Assembly: GCA_935421135.1 (NCBI GenBank)
Contig: OW285192.1
Location: 7,833,501-7,897,500 of the forward strand
From: Bugulina stolonifera
Lineage: Eukaryota > Bryozoa > Gymnolaemata > Cheilostomatida > Bugulidae
Reading direction: 5' to 3'
DNA length: 64,000 nt
The translations under genes and the position numbers were made by a program. The notes below the pieces were generated by a model. That model was not told the origin of the DNA. It worked only from the letters and a program-made list of their open reading frames with translations, and searched no databases. Of the stretch, positions 25,601-38,772 are shown in pieces (positions within the stretch are counted from its first letter, which is position 1; the number at the start of each line of letters is the position of its first letter).

Positions 25601-28600
25601 ACGTCATGAGAAATAGTAATGGGTCAAATATTTTGGTAACGTATTAAATAGCATTAAATTAAATTACATTCTTAACATGACTTTTATTTGTAATCTCAAC
25701 ATTGGACAACTTATGAAGGTGGTCTTGGAGAAATGCATACTCGTGATTTTTGATGTTTGTTTGGGGGGGGGGGGGCTTTTAGGGTAAAAACAGCCATTTG
25801 TAAATTTTTAATTGTCGGCCAAGATAATCTGAAGCCCAAACATCTGACGAGGGTGCATACCACACGGGTGGTATGTCGTACATATAATATTAGAAGAATA
25901 TACCCCTGGGTTTCCATCGGTCCTCAGCGTCCTCCTATATGAACGGTTTTACCAACATCATAGGCATTCTTACGAATTACTTTATTGAGATACAATATTT
26001 CTATTACAATTAGCATCCACCGTGTAATTACAAAGCATTCCGAGTCTGTTTACCAAGTAGCCTAGATGCATCGAAACCACCTGCAATACAAGAGTTGCTG
26101 GGTAAAATCCAGGACTAGATGTTACTGTTGTGACATCATCTATGGTGCTGGTACTGGTGCTGGTACTGTTACTGTTACTAGTACTGTTACTAGTACTGTT
26201 ACTATTACTGTTACTGGTACTGTTACTAGTACTGTCACTAGTACTGTCACTAGTACTGTCACTAGTACTGTCACTAGTACTGTTACTAGCACTGTTACTA
26301 GCACTGTTACTAGTACTGTTTCTGGTTACTGGATCTTTTACTTTAAGATCGCCATTTTATATGACTGTAGTATATTCTTTCAATGGCAGCATATTTAGCA
26401 GTGGGCCTATGGCAAACTACCATCAGTCATATTAAGTAAATACATGTGGATATTATATCTAGCTAAGTGTCTTGCATAATTTGTAATCTCCAAAATATTT
26501 AAATTGAAAAGTTTAATTTACAGAACGAGTAATAATTTAATAAAACTTGAACCAACAGTACTGTGGGTAAGAATATAATGAAACCTGCAGAATATAATAA
26601 TATTACATCACTATCGCACCAGTACCTTGTACAAGATTTTCTTGGTAACATAGCGAGGCAAGTGTTCTAGTAGTATTACAGCAGTTATAGGCATTTTTTT
26701 CATGTAGCTCGTGGACAGTTCATAGCTCTATGTATAATATAGCGTAACTGCATAAAATATGTAACTTAGCATTATACCTGGCACCATAGCTTGACTGACT
26801 TTAAGAATGTTTTTCACATGCTATATATAAAATAATAATTACATATACAAGGAAATAACCTCTATTTATTGCTAATTTATTAGTTACTAACGTAAGCAAA
26901 TATTATAATACCGCACTGTCCACAGTGAAACTACAATTTATATTGATATGTAGTGCGGAACATTCATTATATTCACACAAATGGATCATGACAGGCTTGA
27001 ATCCTCATATACAATACATTTCTATTGTCATGTGATTGTATTATATCTGTCAATTTTGCCGAATAATGGCATTATAACCCAATCCATCATATTATTAAGC
27101 TTTAAAATCTATCCTTTACCTCTAAAAATATATTATTAAGAAAAGCGGAAATTTAGACAAAAGCAAATCGTGGGGAAACAATTTAGTTTGAAAACCTATT
27201 ACGTAATATTGCTAGTCTTGCAAAAAATTGCAAACTGTCTTCTCTAGCTTATAAAAAATTGCTATTTCATTTGATCAGGCAAATGTTTAGCCTACTACCG
27301 TTTAGTTTTTAACAGGGAAATGGCAATGTGTGCCTATACATGTGATGCTGGTTGCCCATTGTAGCCCTACATAAATACAAAGATGGAAAGTGCAATTTTG
27401 AAACTATGGCTCTTAGATGTGGGGGAGTATTGATCATTTTAATTCCTGATTGTAAAATGATAAAAACTCCAAAAGTAATTTTTCATTTTTGCTGTGGAGA
27501 GCACTTGAATAATGGCTAATAGAATAACTTACAATGGCTCCATTGCTTCAAAGATAAAATTAGAACTAAATTGCTTTGCTTGATGTAATTAAAATTATAT
27601 TTTCTTATTGGTTGTAACTTATCTGGTAACATATTTGGATTTCATCACGTTATCCTGCTTGTCGTCGGACAAGTCTCCAATTTAAGCAGCCATATTCAGA
27701 CAAGTTTTGTGAGAAATTGTCCATTGTATTCCGGCTGCACCTACCAGGACCTGTTGCCCACTTCAGACATATCGTCTTCCAACCAAGTTTACATAGTTTA
27801 CAAGGAGACCTGGTAATGTCCCTCATATATTGACTCTTCGATGGGCTACTTGGCTCCCATTGGTAATTCAACATACAGGCATGTTTGAAGGCTGGAAATT
27901 AATAGTTAAACACCAGATGCACAATTGACTCTGGCACGTTGGAATATACATGTAGCATCACCTCTTCTCTAACGGAACACTATTTTGGACCACAGGAAAT
28001 TTTTCTCATCGCTCCAGTTACAAGTCTAACATCTACAAGAGCTTTTAAGTAATTATTCTGTTATAACATGCTCTGCCTTCGCCATATTACATAACTTCCT
28101 CCTTCAAACCTCAATGCTGCTATTGATAGGGTGAGCTTCTATCTTTCCCGCTCGCCTTGACAATTGTGCTAAAAATAGCTTTCTCCGCTTACCCTTTTGT
28201 TGTCAGTGTACTGGAACAGACTGACGATACAATACTGCATCAATAGCCTACGTACACCCAGCATTGGGATATGCACATCTTCATGACCACGCAAAATGCC
28301 AATATGGCTGTAATAGTAATGGGAGAAAGGCATATGTCTTAGAATGACATTATAACATATCCACTAGTCACGCTACCGCCCTATGTGCCCATTTCTGAGA
28401 TTCTTACGCATGCGGAAATGACATACCTGGACGCCTTGCTTGCTTGCCTCCCTTGAAACACCTACCTTCCAGTTTTAATAGCAGGTGACCGAACACTTAC
28501 CTGCGATGTTCTGACTAATAATGATGTGTTAGACACGGAAATCAGTGGGAGAAAATCATCTCCATGATCGAGCAGCAGTGTGTAATTGTAGCTTCCATTG

Positions 28601-31600
28601 ACTAATATCTGCTATATACCCCTACTCGTAGCTATGTTTACCTGCCTACTCTCAAACTTAAATTGTTTGGAAATAATTCTGGGAATGCAATATGCAAATT
28701 TGTGTATTGTCAAAATGTTACACCAGTAATATTAGTAAGGTTTTGAGTTTGATTGGTGTACAATTACAATAACCTACATGCATATTCATGACTATCTGTA
28801 CAATTTTAAATTCCTTCCCATGAACATTTTTGGGTCAAATGTAGAATTCTTTAAGACTAAAAAAAAGGTCTCCACTTGACGTTCGGGAGCAGCGATTTTA
28901 ATGTTTTGACCACAACGGCAAGTAGTGACTCTGAAGCAAGGCAGTAGCTTCAGGTAAAATATTCTTCCAACATTCCCTCCTTGACCCTAGGAAAGGTTTG
29001 GTCCCTCCTGAACGTAAACATTTGTAAAAGAATATTCTGGAAAACCCAAGGCTATGTCTTTATCCGCAGTACTAAATGTTTATTATAATTATTGGCCTAC
29101 TACTGTGTTAAATATTTTGCACAAGAGTTTAAACTGAAATACTTGAACTTTTCTAATTAGAAAATTCCTGATTTGTGTGCTAGGCCTTTAATAATAATGT
29201 ATAAATTGTAATTATGTGTGCTAGGCCTGTGTGCTAATGTAATTATGTTACGTATATGTACATAGTATACATGTACATTTGTACATATATCTAATATAAA
29301 TTGTAATTATACATGTACGTAGTATATAATATAATAATATTATGTATACTTTTATTAACATTCATGTTCAATGTACATGTAGGTCATTCTTTTTTTTTTA
29401 TTTCAAATAGATATTGTTTCTATCACCTAAATGGTAGGCTTAAGTTACTGATTAGCCAAGTTTTTTAATTAAATTAAAATAAAAGTTGTTTTAATTCAAT
29501 TAGATTATTTAGAAATTCTTGGATATTTGGCTATAAAACATGTAAGACTGTGGTGTGAGAAGTCTACATATTGGCTTACCACTCTTTCTCAGCTCATTAA
29601 CACAAGTTACAGTAATTAATTAGTAGAAAACTTGAGTGCCTACGGTCTGTTCCCAAGCTATGGCTCCTGATTAACACGGCCATTCGAGTGGTTATTGAAA
29701 TATTTACCAGGTTAAGCGCCACATGACCACTGGGAAAATTGGTAAACTGCCATTAGTAAATGAAATTACGTGTCGACTGATTGTAAATATACAAGATAAA
29801 GAATAATCTTCTGGATTAATGTTAATTAGACATGTGGGTCTTGTCACTCCATCTTTTTGGTAGTCTTTGATGACACCAGTAATGCCATTAGCCTCAGTAA
29901 AAATTTCAGTTGTTATTCGCTATTGGGTAACAGGACAATTTGAGTGAAGGAGTCTGTTTACAATATGAATAGCAAATGATAATGAGTACAATATTTATCC
30001 TTTCACATTGTGTAAACTGATACAGGATAGGACATAACAACAAAGAGTAGATAGTAGAGCCTTGGACAGGCTAGACATTTTAAGATAGGAGTAGATACGG
30101 AAGCTGCCTGGTTCCTTTAGCTATCAGGTGTTGGTCCACTTACACTCAGCGACCTCGTAACAAGATTGGCCTTGCAACAAGCTGTATGGAGCTTGGATCA
30201 GGCCAAATTTGTTCACTCTACTAAGAATTAAAGTGTTGGGTGTTAGACTATGTATGCAGGTCTAAAGCTACGTCTGTTTCGTCTTGAGTGTGAGCTAATA
30301 CTGTGTAACAGGTTTGAGACAACAACTATTAGTAGTGCAAATTGGCCAGGCAAAATAATACTATTAACAAATTGGATTCTAGAGCAGTTTGAACTATCAT
30401 GGTTTCCATGGGCCCAACTTAATTTGCTGAGTTAACAATTGTTTGAAATATATTTCCAATTTTAAAAGTTTTGCAATTTGCATTTTCAAAGGAAAAAATG
30501 CTGCAATCCTATATATAATGGCAGGAAAGCCTGGATCAGGCTAAATTTGTTCACTCTACTAAGAATGAAAGTGTTGGGTGTTAGATTATGACCTTGTATG
30601 CAGGTCTAAAGCTAAGACTGTTTAGTCTCGAGTGTGAGCTAATACTGTGTATGAGCTTTGAGACAACACCTGTTAGTAGTGCAAATTGGCCAAGCAAAAT
30701 AATTAGATTGTATAACAGATTGAACTATCATGGTGCCCATGGGCCCAAATTATTTTGCTGAGTTAACAATTGTCTGGAGATTATTTTTAATTTTAGATGC
30801 ATTTTTGAAGGAAAAAATGCTGCAATCCTATAAATAATGACAGGAAAGCCATTAAACTATATTGACTTGTCATACAAGTATGATAATGCTTTTTCATGGA
30901 TAAAAGTAAATACATACGATTATCATCAAATTTAAATATCATCACACCATTACTTGCTGTATAGCCTTGTCACTTTTAGGTCATCCCTTTTTACCGTTTC
31001 CTTATTTGCTGTCCTGTCCGTTAACAGGTCATTTCACCTAGCAGCCAATCAAAATCTTTGTGTCAAATAGTAGTAGCATGTGCTAAAGAATTAACCTATT
31101 GCTCTTTCCTTTCAGTGTCACTGGTGTCATTACTATACATCTGGTAATAGACTTATAATAGCCCATGTGCTGCGGAAGAGTAATAGCATCAAAAATCGCT
31201 GCTCTGAATATCCGTCCAAACATGCCTGCGTAGTTTTAATGGCCAAACCTTACGATATCACGCTACCGTAACTAGTACAATTTTATAGCACTCATACATA
31301 ACTTTCTCACTGGAGGCTTGGTTCATGTTAGTTATTGCTAGAGTCGGTATATTTATACCACCCAGGGTACAGCAATGATATGGATACACATACAATGTGT
31401 GTAGGATGGACAGTGGTGACTGACATAGGTATACCATGACTATCGCGTAACATAATATGGCACTATGCCCTCATATGTCATGTGATATTTATGATTTTCA
31501 TTATTACGTCCTGTCATCACTTATGTAAATTATTTTCCTTCTACCATGTCGAATTTGCTAATTTATGCCCAAAAGTTATAAATATTATGGTAGTGTACCT

Positions 31601-32903
31601 ATCTACTACATCTCCAATAGCCTACTTCTCCTCCCTTGCTGTCTATACCACTACAAACATGTTATGCTGGCATACTTGATACATTATTTCTGTGATCCTG
31701 TTAGAAAATCACCTGTGCCATCTATTTGTAAACATTATGCAAGGATATCCTACTGTGTTAGATTTTTGAGATCAATAATTCATTTTCGGACAAAAAGGCA
31801 AAGGTCAGCGATTATTGTATCTCATCTGTGTTATTTGTGTTTGTTTTGCAAATTCACTCTTGTGAAGTGGAAACCGTTTCAAATTTTGAGGTTATTTTGT
31901 AGAAAGAGACGATACAAGAAAAGATAGACTGAGGGACACTTCTGAATATCGGAGGGATCGAAGATCGTCCCCAACTTCTCGCTCCAGGCAATCCCCTCCC
32001 AGAACCCACTCCTCTGGTCACTCCAGGGGACAGGTTTGTACCCCATAGGGGCTCTCTTTACCCTTGACAGTAGAGACGAGTGTGAGAAGCAGCAGGTCCT
32101 TAGGCTAGACAGGTTATATGGCACCAAGCTATAGAATAGTTGGCACAACTAACTTAATCCTCTCAGCAACTCACATTGTTTTGTTGTTTTTACATGGTAT
32201 GATGTCAACATTAAGTGATTATGATACAAGTTTAAACTTTTAGTGCCCTGTTGTAGACAAACTATTATCAACACTTTGAAAAACTTGTTTGATTATTTTT
32301 GACTAACAGCCAACTAAAATTATAATAGGTGGGACAGACTGAACCCTGGAATCTGTTAATTTTAATCCCAAATGATTTAACCCTTTGTGTCACTACTGTC
32401 AAGGGTTCTACAACCCCCTTCCCCCTCTGCTCGCCTTTTCTTGCATATGTGCTAGGCTAGCATATATATTACAGTTTGTGTTAGATTTATTGCAGGGTTA
32501 ACCGTAGTGCATGTCATGGTCTTAACCTTACCACCTGGTACTTGTTATTACATGTAGGCATGTAGTTTCAGTACTACATACCATTCTGTACCCCTAGTTG
32601 ATATAAGGTTGAATATATTAGGTATACCTACTCTAAATCTGATACAGTATATTATGTACATCAAAAGAAGCTATTACTTGTTGGCCATGTTATGATGGAG
32701 TCAATATACGTGTGCATGGGTATGCCTGGACACATAGCTGTCTTGAAGTGGAGGATAATTAACATTCCTTTGGATGTTGATAGGTAGCTTCAAACAGGAA
32801 GTCCTCGCCTCAACGTAGGCGTAGGAACACCTCCCGTAGCCGATCCCGTTCGAGAGAACGAAGGAGACGATCAAGGTCAAGGTCACCCAACTACAGGAGA
32901 TAG
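10624..32903 (+). CDS. RBMX2: RNA-binding motif protein X-linked 2 (RES complex / spliceosome)
   Basis: Seven exons join in frame: 10624-10637, 12887-13048, 13590-13719, 18676-18850, 20800-20946, 31903-32033 and 32784-32903 (stop TAG), 292 aa. All introns are GT-AG with matching phases (2, 2, 0, 1, 1, 0). Residues 1-17 (MNSLTNAENLKKLSERE) match the conserved start of the family. The RRM spans about residues 35-113, with RNP2 IFVGGL (39-44) and RNP1 KGYAFICY (78-85) and the family string EDQRSTILAVDNFN. TIRVDHVKDYR follows, then VDDVTK and an acidic stretch, a Lys-rich block (161-182) and an Arg/Ser-rich C-terminus (about 211-292). Yeast Ist3/Snu17, the counterpart, sits with Bud13 and Pml1 in the RES complex on the U2 snRNP and helps pre-mRNA splicing and retention; the same nuclear role is expected here. 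Human RBMX2 is 322 aa, so the length is close. A small exon could still be missed in the 10.9-kb fifth intron. Confidence 0.93.
10650..10713. repeat. TAC/CTA trinucleotide repeat in RBMX2 intron 1
   Basis: An interrupted (CTA)n tract starts 12 bases after the first donor. It is followed by a local duplication in which AATTCAATTAAAATTAA is repeated about 35 bases apart (10729-10785). Confidence 0.7.
13720..18675 (+). other. RBMX2 intron 3, no further gene seen
   Basis: A 5-kb intron bounded by donor AAA|GTAGGT and acceptor TTTTTGCAG|ATC. It is mostly AT-rich unique sequence. A GC-richer patch lies at about 14790-14950. No exon, RNA gene or transposon was recognised in it. Confidence 0.6.
24403..24580. 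repeat. (CCTA)n tetranucleotide microsatellite
   Basis: About 85 bases of nearly perfect CCTA repeat, then a degenerate continuation with CGTA, CATA and CTTA variants. Its Tyr-Leu-Pro-Thr translations are artefacts of the repeat. Confidence 0.95.
25763..25775. repeat. G13 homopolymer run
   Basis: Thirteen consecutive G residues in an otherwise AT-rich intron. The length may be unstable or a sequencing-error hotspot. Confidence 0.9.
26143..26328. repeat. Minisatellite with ACTGTTACTAGT-type 12-bp unit
   Basis: It starts with CTGGTA units and continues as TACTGTTACTAG and TACTGTCACTAG units, about 15 in all, with T/C variation at one site. The unit divides into two related 6-mers. Both forward frames stay open only because of the repeat (Thr-Val-Thr-Ser or Leu-Val-Leu runs). 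Confidence 0.9.
30195..30856. repeat. Direct tandem duplication, 338-bp period
   Basis: 30195-30532 and 30533-30856 are head-to-tail copies of about 85-90% identity by eye. Shared landmarks include GGATCAGG, CACTCTACTAAGAAT, GTGTGAGCTAATACTGTG, CATGGGCCCAA and AAAAAATGCTGCAATCCTAT. No conserved open frame is maintained. It is intronic, and neither copy has transposon ends. Confidence 0.85.
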
Positions 32904-33926
32904 CAGGTGTGTGGTATAGTAGACTAGGACTGTATACATACTCTAGTGTTCCATAGAGATGAAAAATTCCCGGTGTGGCCTCCTCTCTCTCCAAATCTTA
33001 CAGTGAGTTAATTAATCCAGTAAAATATGTGGAGAGTCACTGTACAGCTATGTTTAGCTCCCCCAGACATAATCCACTATTGAAAGTGGTTATATAATGG
33101 GATTAAGGCCATGATGAGGTTAAGACTGATTAAATTTGAGGAATTTTGAACTTTTAATTTGAAAATAAGAGCTGTGGAAGTTAGTGGGTATTTAATCTCC
33201 ATACGGAATCAAACCCTGCACACCTGTGTCTTCCTCTATGTACAGCAATTATGGCTTTCCTGTGCCTAGTAAAACATTCGTACAACATAGGCATACTTCA
33301 AGTATGGTAAAATCCACATTGTTAATACTAGTAGCTATAATATTTTGCATTACTACAATATCTTACCGATCAAAAAGTCAAACCATCTGTTGGAAAATCC
33401 CAATTGAGGACTGATCAAGTCAAACTGATACTTCCCTTTTAAAAATATGCATACCTACATAATATATAGTAATAATAGTATCTATGCAAATGATATATAG
33501 CATAAGATGTAATAACACTAGTAATAATATACTACACCAGCACTCTAACCTGACTGGGATACAATGTTATCCAATCACAAGTGCATACAAATCTAATGAT
33601 CTCAAAGTGTCATAATTATGTATGAAAGTTATTTTTACTTCTCATGCTGAAAGGAATGCAGACAAACTGACAAACCGCTTAAAACTGCACATCTATCATA
33701 ATATTTTTGCCTTTAATATAGGCCTATTCCATATCACTCATTGTATAACAAGATATACTAATTTTGGCAGCAAATGTGCTATAATGTATTCACAAGAATA
33801 TAAACCGTTCATGTCAACATTTTGAATATGTGATTACTTACTAACAGACATTTGTGCAAGCTGCCACAACATTAACTTGTATCACTACATACACATTCAC
33901 CCAACTACATACTATACTGCCCATTA
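32904..33926. other. Downstream flank of RBMX2
   Basis: Expected to include the RBMX2 3' UTR. I could not find a convincing AATAAA close to the stop codon. It is otherwise AT-rich unique sequence with no gene recognised. Confidence 0.4.
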
Positions 33927-34570
33927 TCCTATACCAGGGATGCCCAAACTTTTTGGTCGAAAGGGACAAATTCTAAAAGCGTACCATAGCAAGGGACACT
34001 TAGATTTTGTTGCTGCATTTATTGAGGTTATTAAATGGGCAGTTTGATTATGATACAAAACGAGTTATTTTACAGTTTTAACACGCAAATTTATTGGTTG
34101 TGTTTTAACCAAAGTATAACAGCAATTAATCATCTGCGTTTGAAGTACACGAAAACAGAATCAAGGTAGAAACAGATTAGTGAATTGTGCACTGTTATTA
34201 GCTGCCAAATGACGGTGGAGTGACAGGGCATCACAAAATTGAACGCAAAATGCCCTGTTTGCTAAATATCAAGGGTGTTTAATCTTTTACGTTTAGCTAT
34301 TAACCACACTGACTTCTGATTGGCAGGCAAAACCTTTATCGGCTCCATTCCCCACTTTTGTCTGTATACGAAAATTTCAAATTGGGTTGCTGTTATAATG
34401 TCATTTGCATGTAGGAGACATATATAACAACAATTACCTGCCTTGGCACACATGGAGGAAATAAAGTGGTCATGCTGGCAAAATGTGGTAGAACGTGGCG
34501 AAAATATTCGATATTCATATTTGGCCTTGAGCAAATTAAATGAAAATTGTAATGAATTGCTGTCAAACTG

Positions 34571-34875
34571 ATGACACTCTTTGGTAGCACATTATTGTGT
34601 GAGAGTTTGTTCAGTCAAGAACAAAAGTCAGACAAAACTGACTGACAAGCATACTAGGCAGCTACTAAAAGAGAGAGTGTGAATGTTGCAAGAGAAAGGA
34701 CAATTCCATGTTACTCACTAATAATTATTGTATTCACAAGTGTAACATACATGTATAGCCTGCATAGAATGTCTCTTTTAGTAGCTGCCTGGTATGTTTG
34801 TCAGTCAGTTTTGTCTGACTTTTGTTCTTGACTGAACAAACTCTCACACAATAATGTGCTACCAAAGAGTGTTAT
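34571..34875. repeat. Internal inverted repeat of the hAT element
   Basis: The arms 34571-34675 and 34771-34875 (about 105 bp each, over 95% identical by eye) face each other across about 95 bases. Both carry the transposase C-terminal fragment, the right one on the minus strand. The RNA or single strand could fold into a long hairpin. Confidence 0.9.
34580..34680 (+). pseudogene. Relic of the hAT transposase dimerisation region
   Basis: The plus-strand frame reads FGSTLLCESLFSQEQKSDKT and then meets stops. It matches the typical hAT C-terminal string FGST-x-x-CE-x-x-FS seen in transposases of the ZBED/SCAND3/GTF2IRD2 type. The continuation through a frameshift still resembles the LTD-x-H block. 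It is a broken fragment and no full domain remains. Confidence 0.65.
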
Positions 34876-37800
34876 CAGTTTCACAGCAATTTTAGATAAA
34901 TTGGGGTAGCTGCGCTTTTCACTTTACTCTTCAGCTCTTGACAATGTGATAAGGTCAACCAGCCCATCAATTTTTTGTAGCTTTTAACTCGTTGACAGAA
35001 ATCTACTTCTGTGTCAGCTAAAAATACTTTGGGATTTCCGAATTTGGGGATTTTTTAACATTATGATGTACATTATTTTTGAGTTTAACTTGAGCGGTGC
35101 AATTGCTTTCACTGCTCAGCCACAAAAACACATGTTTGCATGCAAAATTTGAGAAGTGATGAAGGGACACCAAAATCCATGCAAAGGGACACTGTGTCCC
35201 TTAGGGACACATTTGGGCATCCCTGTCCTATACATATATAGCCACGTAAGTAAGCGTACACTGCACTGAAATTTGGCCATATTTTGTTAACTAAAGTCAC
35301 AGCAATGATTTAGCCTAGCACCTATGATTAGAAGAATTAATTAATTAGTAAAATCATAAATGTCTATTTTTAGAATCATTTAATCACATTTCTCCTTATT
35401 CAGAGATAATTTAGATAAATAATTAAACATGTAAGTATATTCAATGTCAACAAGGTAGAGTAGTGAATCACTGCTAGTTAGTAATGAGTGTTACAGAACA
35501 AGGTGTATCAACTTACTGAATGACAACTAGTGAACATGTATCATATCACATATCTCCATTATAATACACTTAGGCTATTAACTGCAAACAATATTTTGGT
35601 TTGAATGACTCTAAGCTGGTTGATAAAATCTTGAACATCTTCCTTCCGATTGGTGATGAATCACCAGCCATGGTGAGCAATATTAACCATCCTCTCCAAA
35701 TAATCAACCTAAATAATTAGATGCACTTTGCATGGATAAACAATGTTTACTATGCCCAAATGTTGTTAAGAAATTCAGTGCTACTGCAGGCTGCAATCCT
35801 CTGCGACATATCCAATTGATTGATGGAGTAAAGAATTCTAACTTTAACCAAGCCCACCTTAGAGTGTCAATAGGATTATATAATATATCGTATACTATGG
35901 GCGATCCATTCAGGGCCCTACCACTTCTGTTGTGGAAGGTGCGCTCATTCAAAATTATGGGTAATTGGGAAAAGTAGCGAAGATTGAAGAAAAAAATGCA
36001 ACACTGATTCGCATGAAAATTATCACTAACTAAAAAGTTCAGGTCATGTGACAATGACCTACACGTGTGTACAAACAGATTGCGTTAAAGGAAGACAAAT
36101 AAACGAGCAACATTAATTCTGTGCTAGACTGTACAATGCTATTGTGTTAAAACTAAGATTAAAATTACAAAATATTAATTATAATGAATCTCGTGACATC
36201 GTGCAAAAAGTGTGTATAATAGGTGAAGCTCTTGGTTCTTGCTTCAATATTATTCAACCACTCACAAGTCAAGGAATCGAGCCGATTTCATGGACTTTTT
36301 AATCCCTATTTATTGATGATAGTTTGGCTACTTCCTTCAAGAAATAAAGATATTTATTTTACAATCTTAGCCAATAGATAATAACATAAATAATATGTCA
36401 ATGTATATTATATATTTTTTCTGTGGTCTATTTGGTCATCATATATAATGGATTTCACACAATTAAGCTTTTCTGGTTGGAACAATGACATCGATTTCAA
36501 CTCACCTTGTGACCCTATAGGTAATTCCTGTTTCAAGGAGTTTAGTAGCTGCAATTTTGAACCATTTAATATTATATGCATTTGTAGACTACATGACTAT
36601 AGCCCATACCTCTTATAATGAGGAAATATAAAAATTAAATTAATATAATATTGAACACACAGGATACCAACATACTTAACTTCATATTTTTTGTATGCAA
36701 ATTTGCAGTGGTTTTTAACCATATTAAAATTTTGCCGGATATTGGCAAAAATATTTAGTAAAATATGACAATTAATTAATTGCTTGTAGACCTAATGAAA
36801 AAACTCGGAAAAAGTGCAAGTTGTATGTTAGAGAAAGCAATCCTAATTGACACAGAAATTCAGGAAGTCTAAATGAAAATGATAGATTTTTATGTAATTA
36901 GGCTTGGCTGTCTGGTGATGATTATTTTTGAGGAATCTGATCATGTTTGGAATGAATATTTTTATAAAATAATGTGGGAAATATTACATTTGGGTAAAAG
37001 CCCGACGAACCGACCAAACATTGTTGATTAAAATTCCGGCAACAGCTGAATTTGCAGTTTAGTATAATTTCATATCACTAGCAATACTGATTAGACATTC
37101 GGGAAATGGTAAACTCTAGTTCCAGGCACTTCTGCATCCTGTGATTAGGACATCCCGAGAAGGGAGGGCTACATTTACTGTGCTGCCTTTTCAATTTATA
37201 TGAAATTTCTAATATGCATGATAGATGTGAAAATGATGGAAAACCAAAATCAAATCCAATGTGTCACTGCATGCAAAATTTAGTGTCATGAATTTTTATT
37301 CGACTTTTAAATGAACTCCATGTGTGTATGCATAGTGCATGAACCCGCTCTACTAGAGTGAGCCAGAATACACTAATGAGCAATGTAGCCTGCATGCTTC
37401 CATGGAGTAGAGGTCATACTTTACTAGATGTATCTTGCATCTCACAAATCATATAGGGAGTTCAGCCATGGAGACCGTGCCTACTGATACCAGAGGTTAT
37501 ATGTACAACTTAAACTAGTAATTTACTATCATTGACTCATGGAATGATGCAGAGTAAACTAGATTTAGGACATGTAGATAATAAAATGGTCCGAATTATG
37601 ACTCTTGGGGCTCAGTTACAATTATTTAATAAACCTATTGTGCATTGTTAGGGCGTGGCAGGTTAGCTGTCCCAAGGCATCAACCACACCTTTGCCCACA
37701 ACTGTAGGATTACCATCGCACTGCTGCTTTACAACTCATGTTTACAAGCTGAATTTATGGGCCCACCTGACCCTTTTCCATCACTACTAATTAATTAATT

Positions 37801-38738
37801 ACCAAGCTGCATCATCCAAAATTTTTGTAACAATTATCTCAATGAGATACAGCATCATATTTCAAAAAGTTTCACTTTGCACCTAGGCCTTGTAAATGAG
37901 GTTGCTTTTAATATTAATACAAACCACTGAACACTCATATTGTAAACATTGCTGGCCTCACTTTTGGGCTAAAAAGAGTTAAACACTCAAGTTTCGGTAA
38001 GGAAAATATGCACAACTCACTGAGAATTAGTGAGGTATTAGTCACCATTTTTATTAGTGCAGATCTACTGTTCCGGTGGCTTCAACCACAGATGAGTGGA
38101 GCAAGTCATTAATATAAACAGAGATAGAAAGAGTAAATAAGACACAAGCAATCTGCCAATGCAGTAAAATACTATAATCTTGAAAAAGTAGACACAATTT
38201 TAGGCCATACCATATAATAATACAGAAAGGTAATCGCTTTGAGGCATGAAGGGTCTAAACTCTAAGTGATGAGTCATTCTGCCATGCCTAGTTTTTATTT
38301 TTCTCAAGAAAATATAAGTAGATATAAGACTGTGGTATGTATCTATGTGGTAGTTATGTTAAAATGACAATTTGTATATTGAAAAATAGCTGTCTGGGTT
38401 ATGAAAAGATTGATTGATATGACTATCTGGACCTGTTTCACATGACACGGTGAGTGCCTGATACAAGCCAATGATGTGTCTCGAACTGTCTCAGCCTAAT
38501 AAAAAGGTAGCACGTGTGGGCCTCGAGTGGGGATTTACGTACTTCCCTAAACTGTATAATAATATTCATATATTGGGTGTTGCCTAGACGGTCTAAAACG
38601 GTATTACATGACACACCAATTATCCGTAATAACCGCCCACCTGCAGAACCCGGTCTGAAAACTTTATAATTTGCACTGTACACCCCAAAGGTGACAAAGA
38701 ATTCCCAATACAGTGAATTCAAAATATATCTATGCCAG

Positions 38739-38772
38739 CTGTATGCATTATATACACTATATATGCATACAG
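38739..38772. repeat. Short AT-rich hairpin
   Basis: CTGTATGCATTATATA (38739-38754) pairs with TATATATGCATACAG (38758-38772), with one unpaired base and a three-base loop. It could extrude as a cruciform. No function is indicated. Confidence 0.7.

Larger units (their letters stand above)
20947..31902 (+). other. RBMX2 intron 5, 10.9 kb, repeat-bearing
   Basis: Bounded by donor CCAG|GTAGTA and acceptor TTTTGTAG|AA. It holds a tetranucleotide microsatellite, a G13 run, a 12-bp minisatellite and a 338-bp tandem duplication (listed separately). Open frames inside it are low-complexity translations or lack recognisable domains. It could hide an additional small RBMX2 exon, since human RBMX2 has a longer Lys/Glu region. 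Confidence 0.55.
33935..35225 (+). mobile_element. hAT-superfamily DNA transposon, degenerate, 1,291 bp
   Basis: The termini are inverted repeats of CAGGGATGCCCAAA, continuing into AAGGGACA-rich subterminal sequence. A perfect 8-bp target duplication TCCTATAC flanks it (33927-33934 and 35226-35233). The TIR form CAGGGxxxxCCAAA and the 8-bp duplication are diagnostic of hAT elements. The interior is broken: it keeps a recognisable transposase C-terminal motif near 34580 and carries an inverted copy of the same segment. It is too short and too interrupted by stops to encode transposase, so it is immobile alone. Confidence 0.92.

Noticed and set aside
26066..26435. Open frames of Thr-Val-Thr-Ser or Leu-Val-Leu repeats
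   Set aside because: They are translations of a 12-bp minisatellite inside an RBMX2 intron; the period being a multiple of three keeps the frames open.
31565..31927. Plus-strand 120-codon open frame overlapping RBMX2 exon 6
   Set aside because: It is in a different frame from the Arg/Ser-rich exon, which fits the family and the splice phases. The longer frame is a shadow.
35704..36054. Minus-strand 116-codon open frame
   Set aside because: A plus-strand frame overlaps it, no domain or motif is visible, and there is no splice or promoter context. It is probably chance, or an unrecognised transposon scrap.
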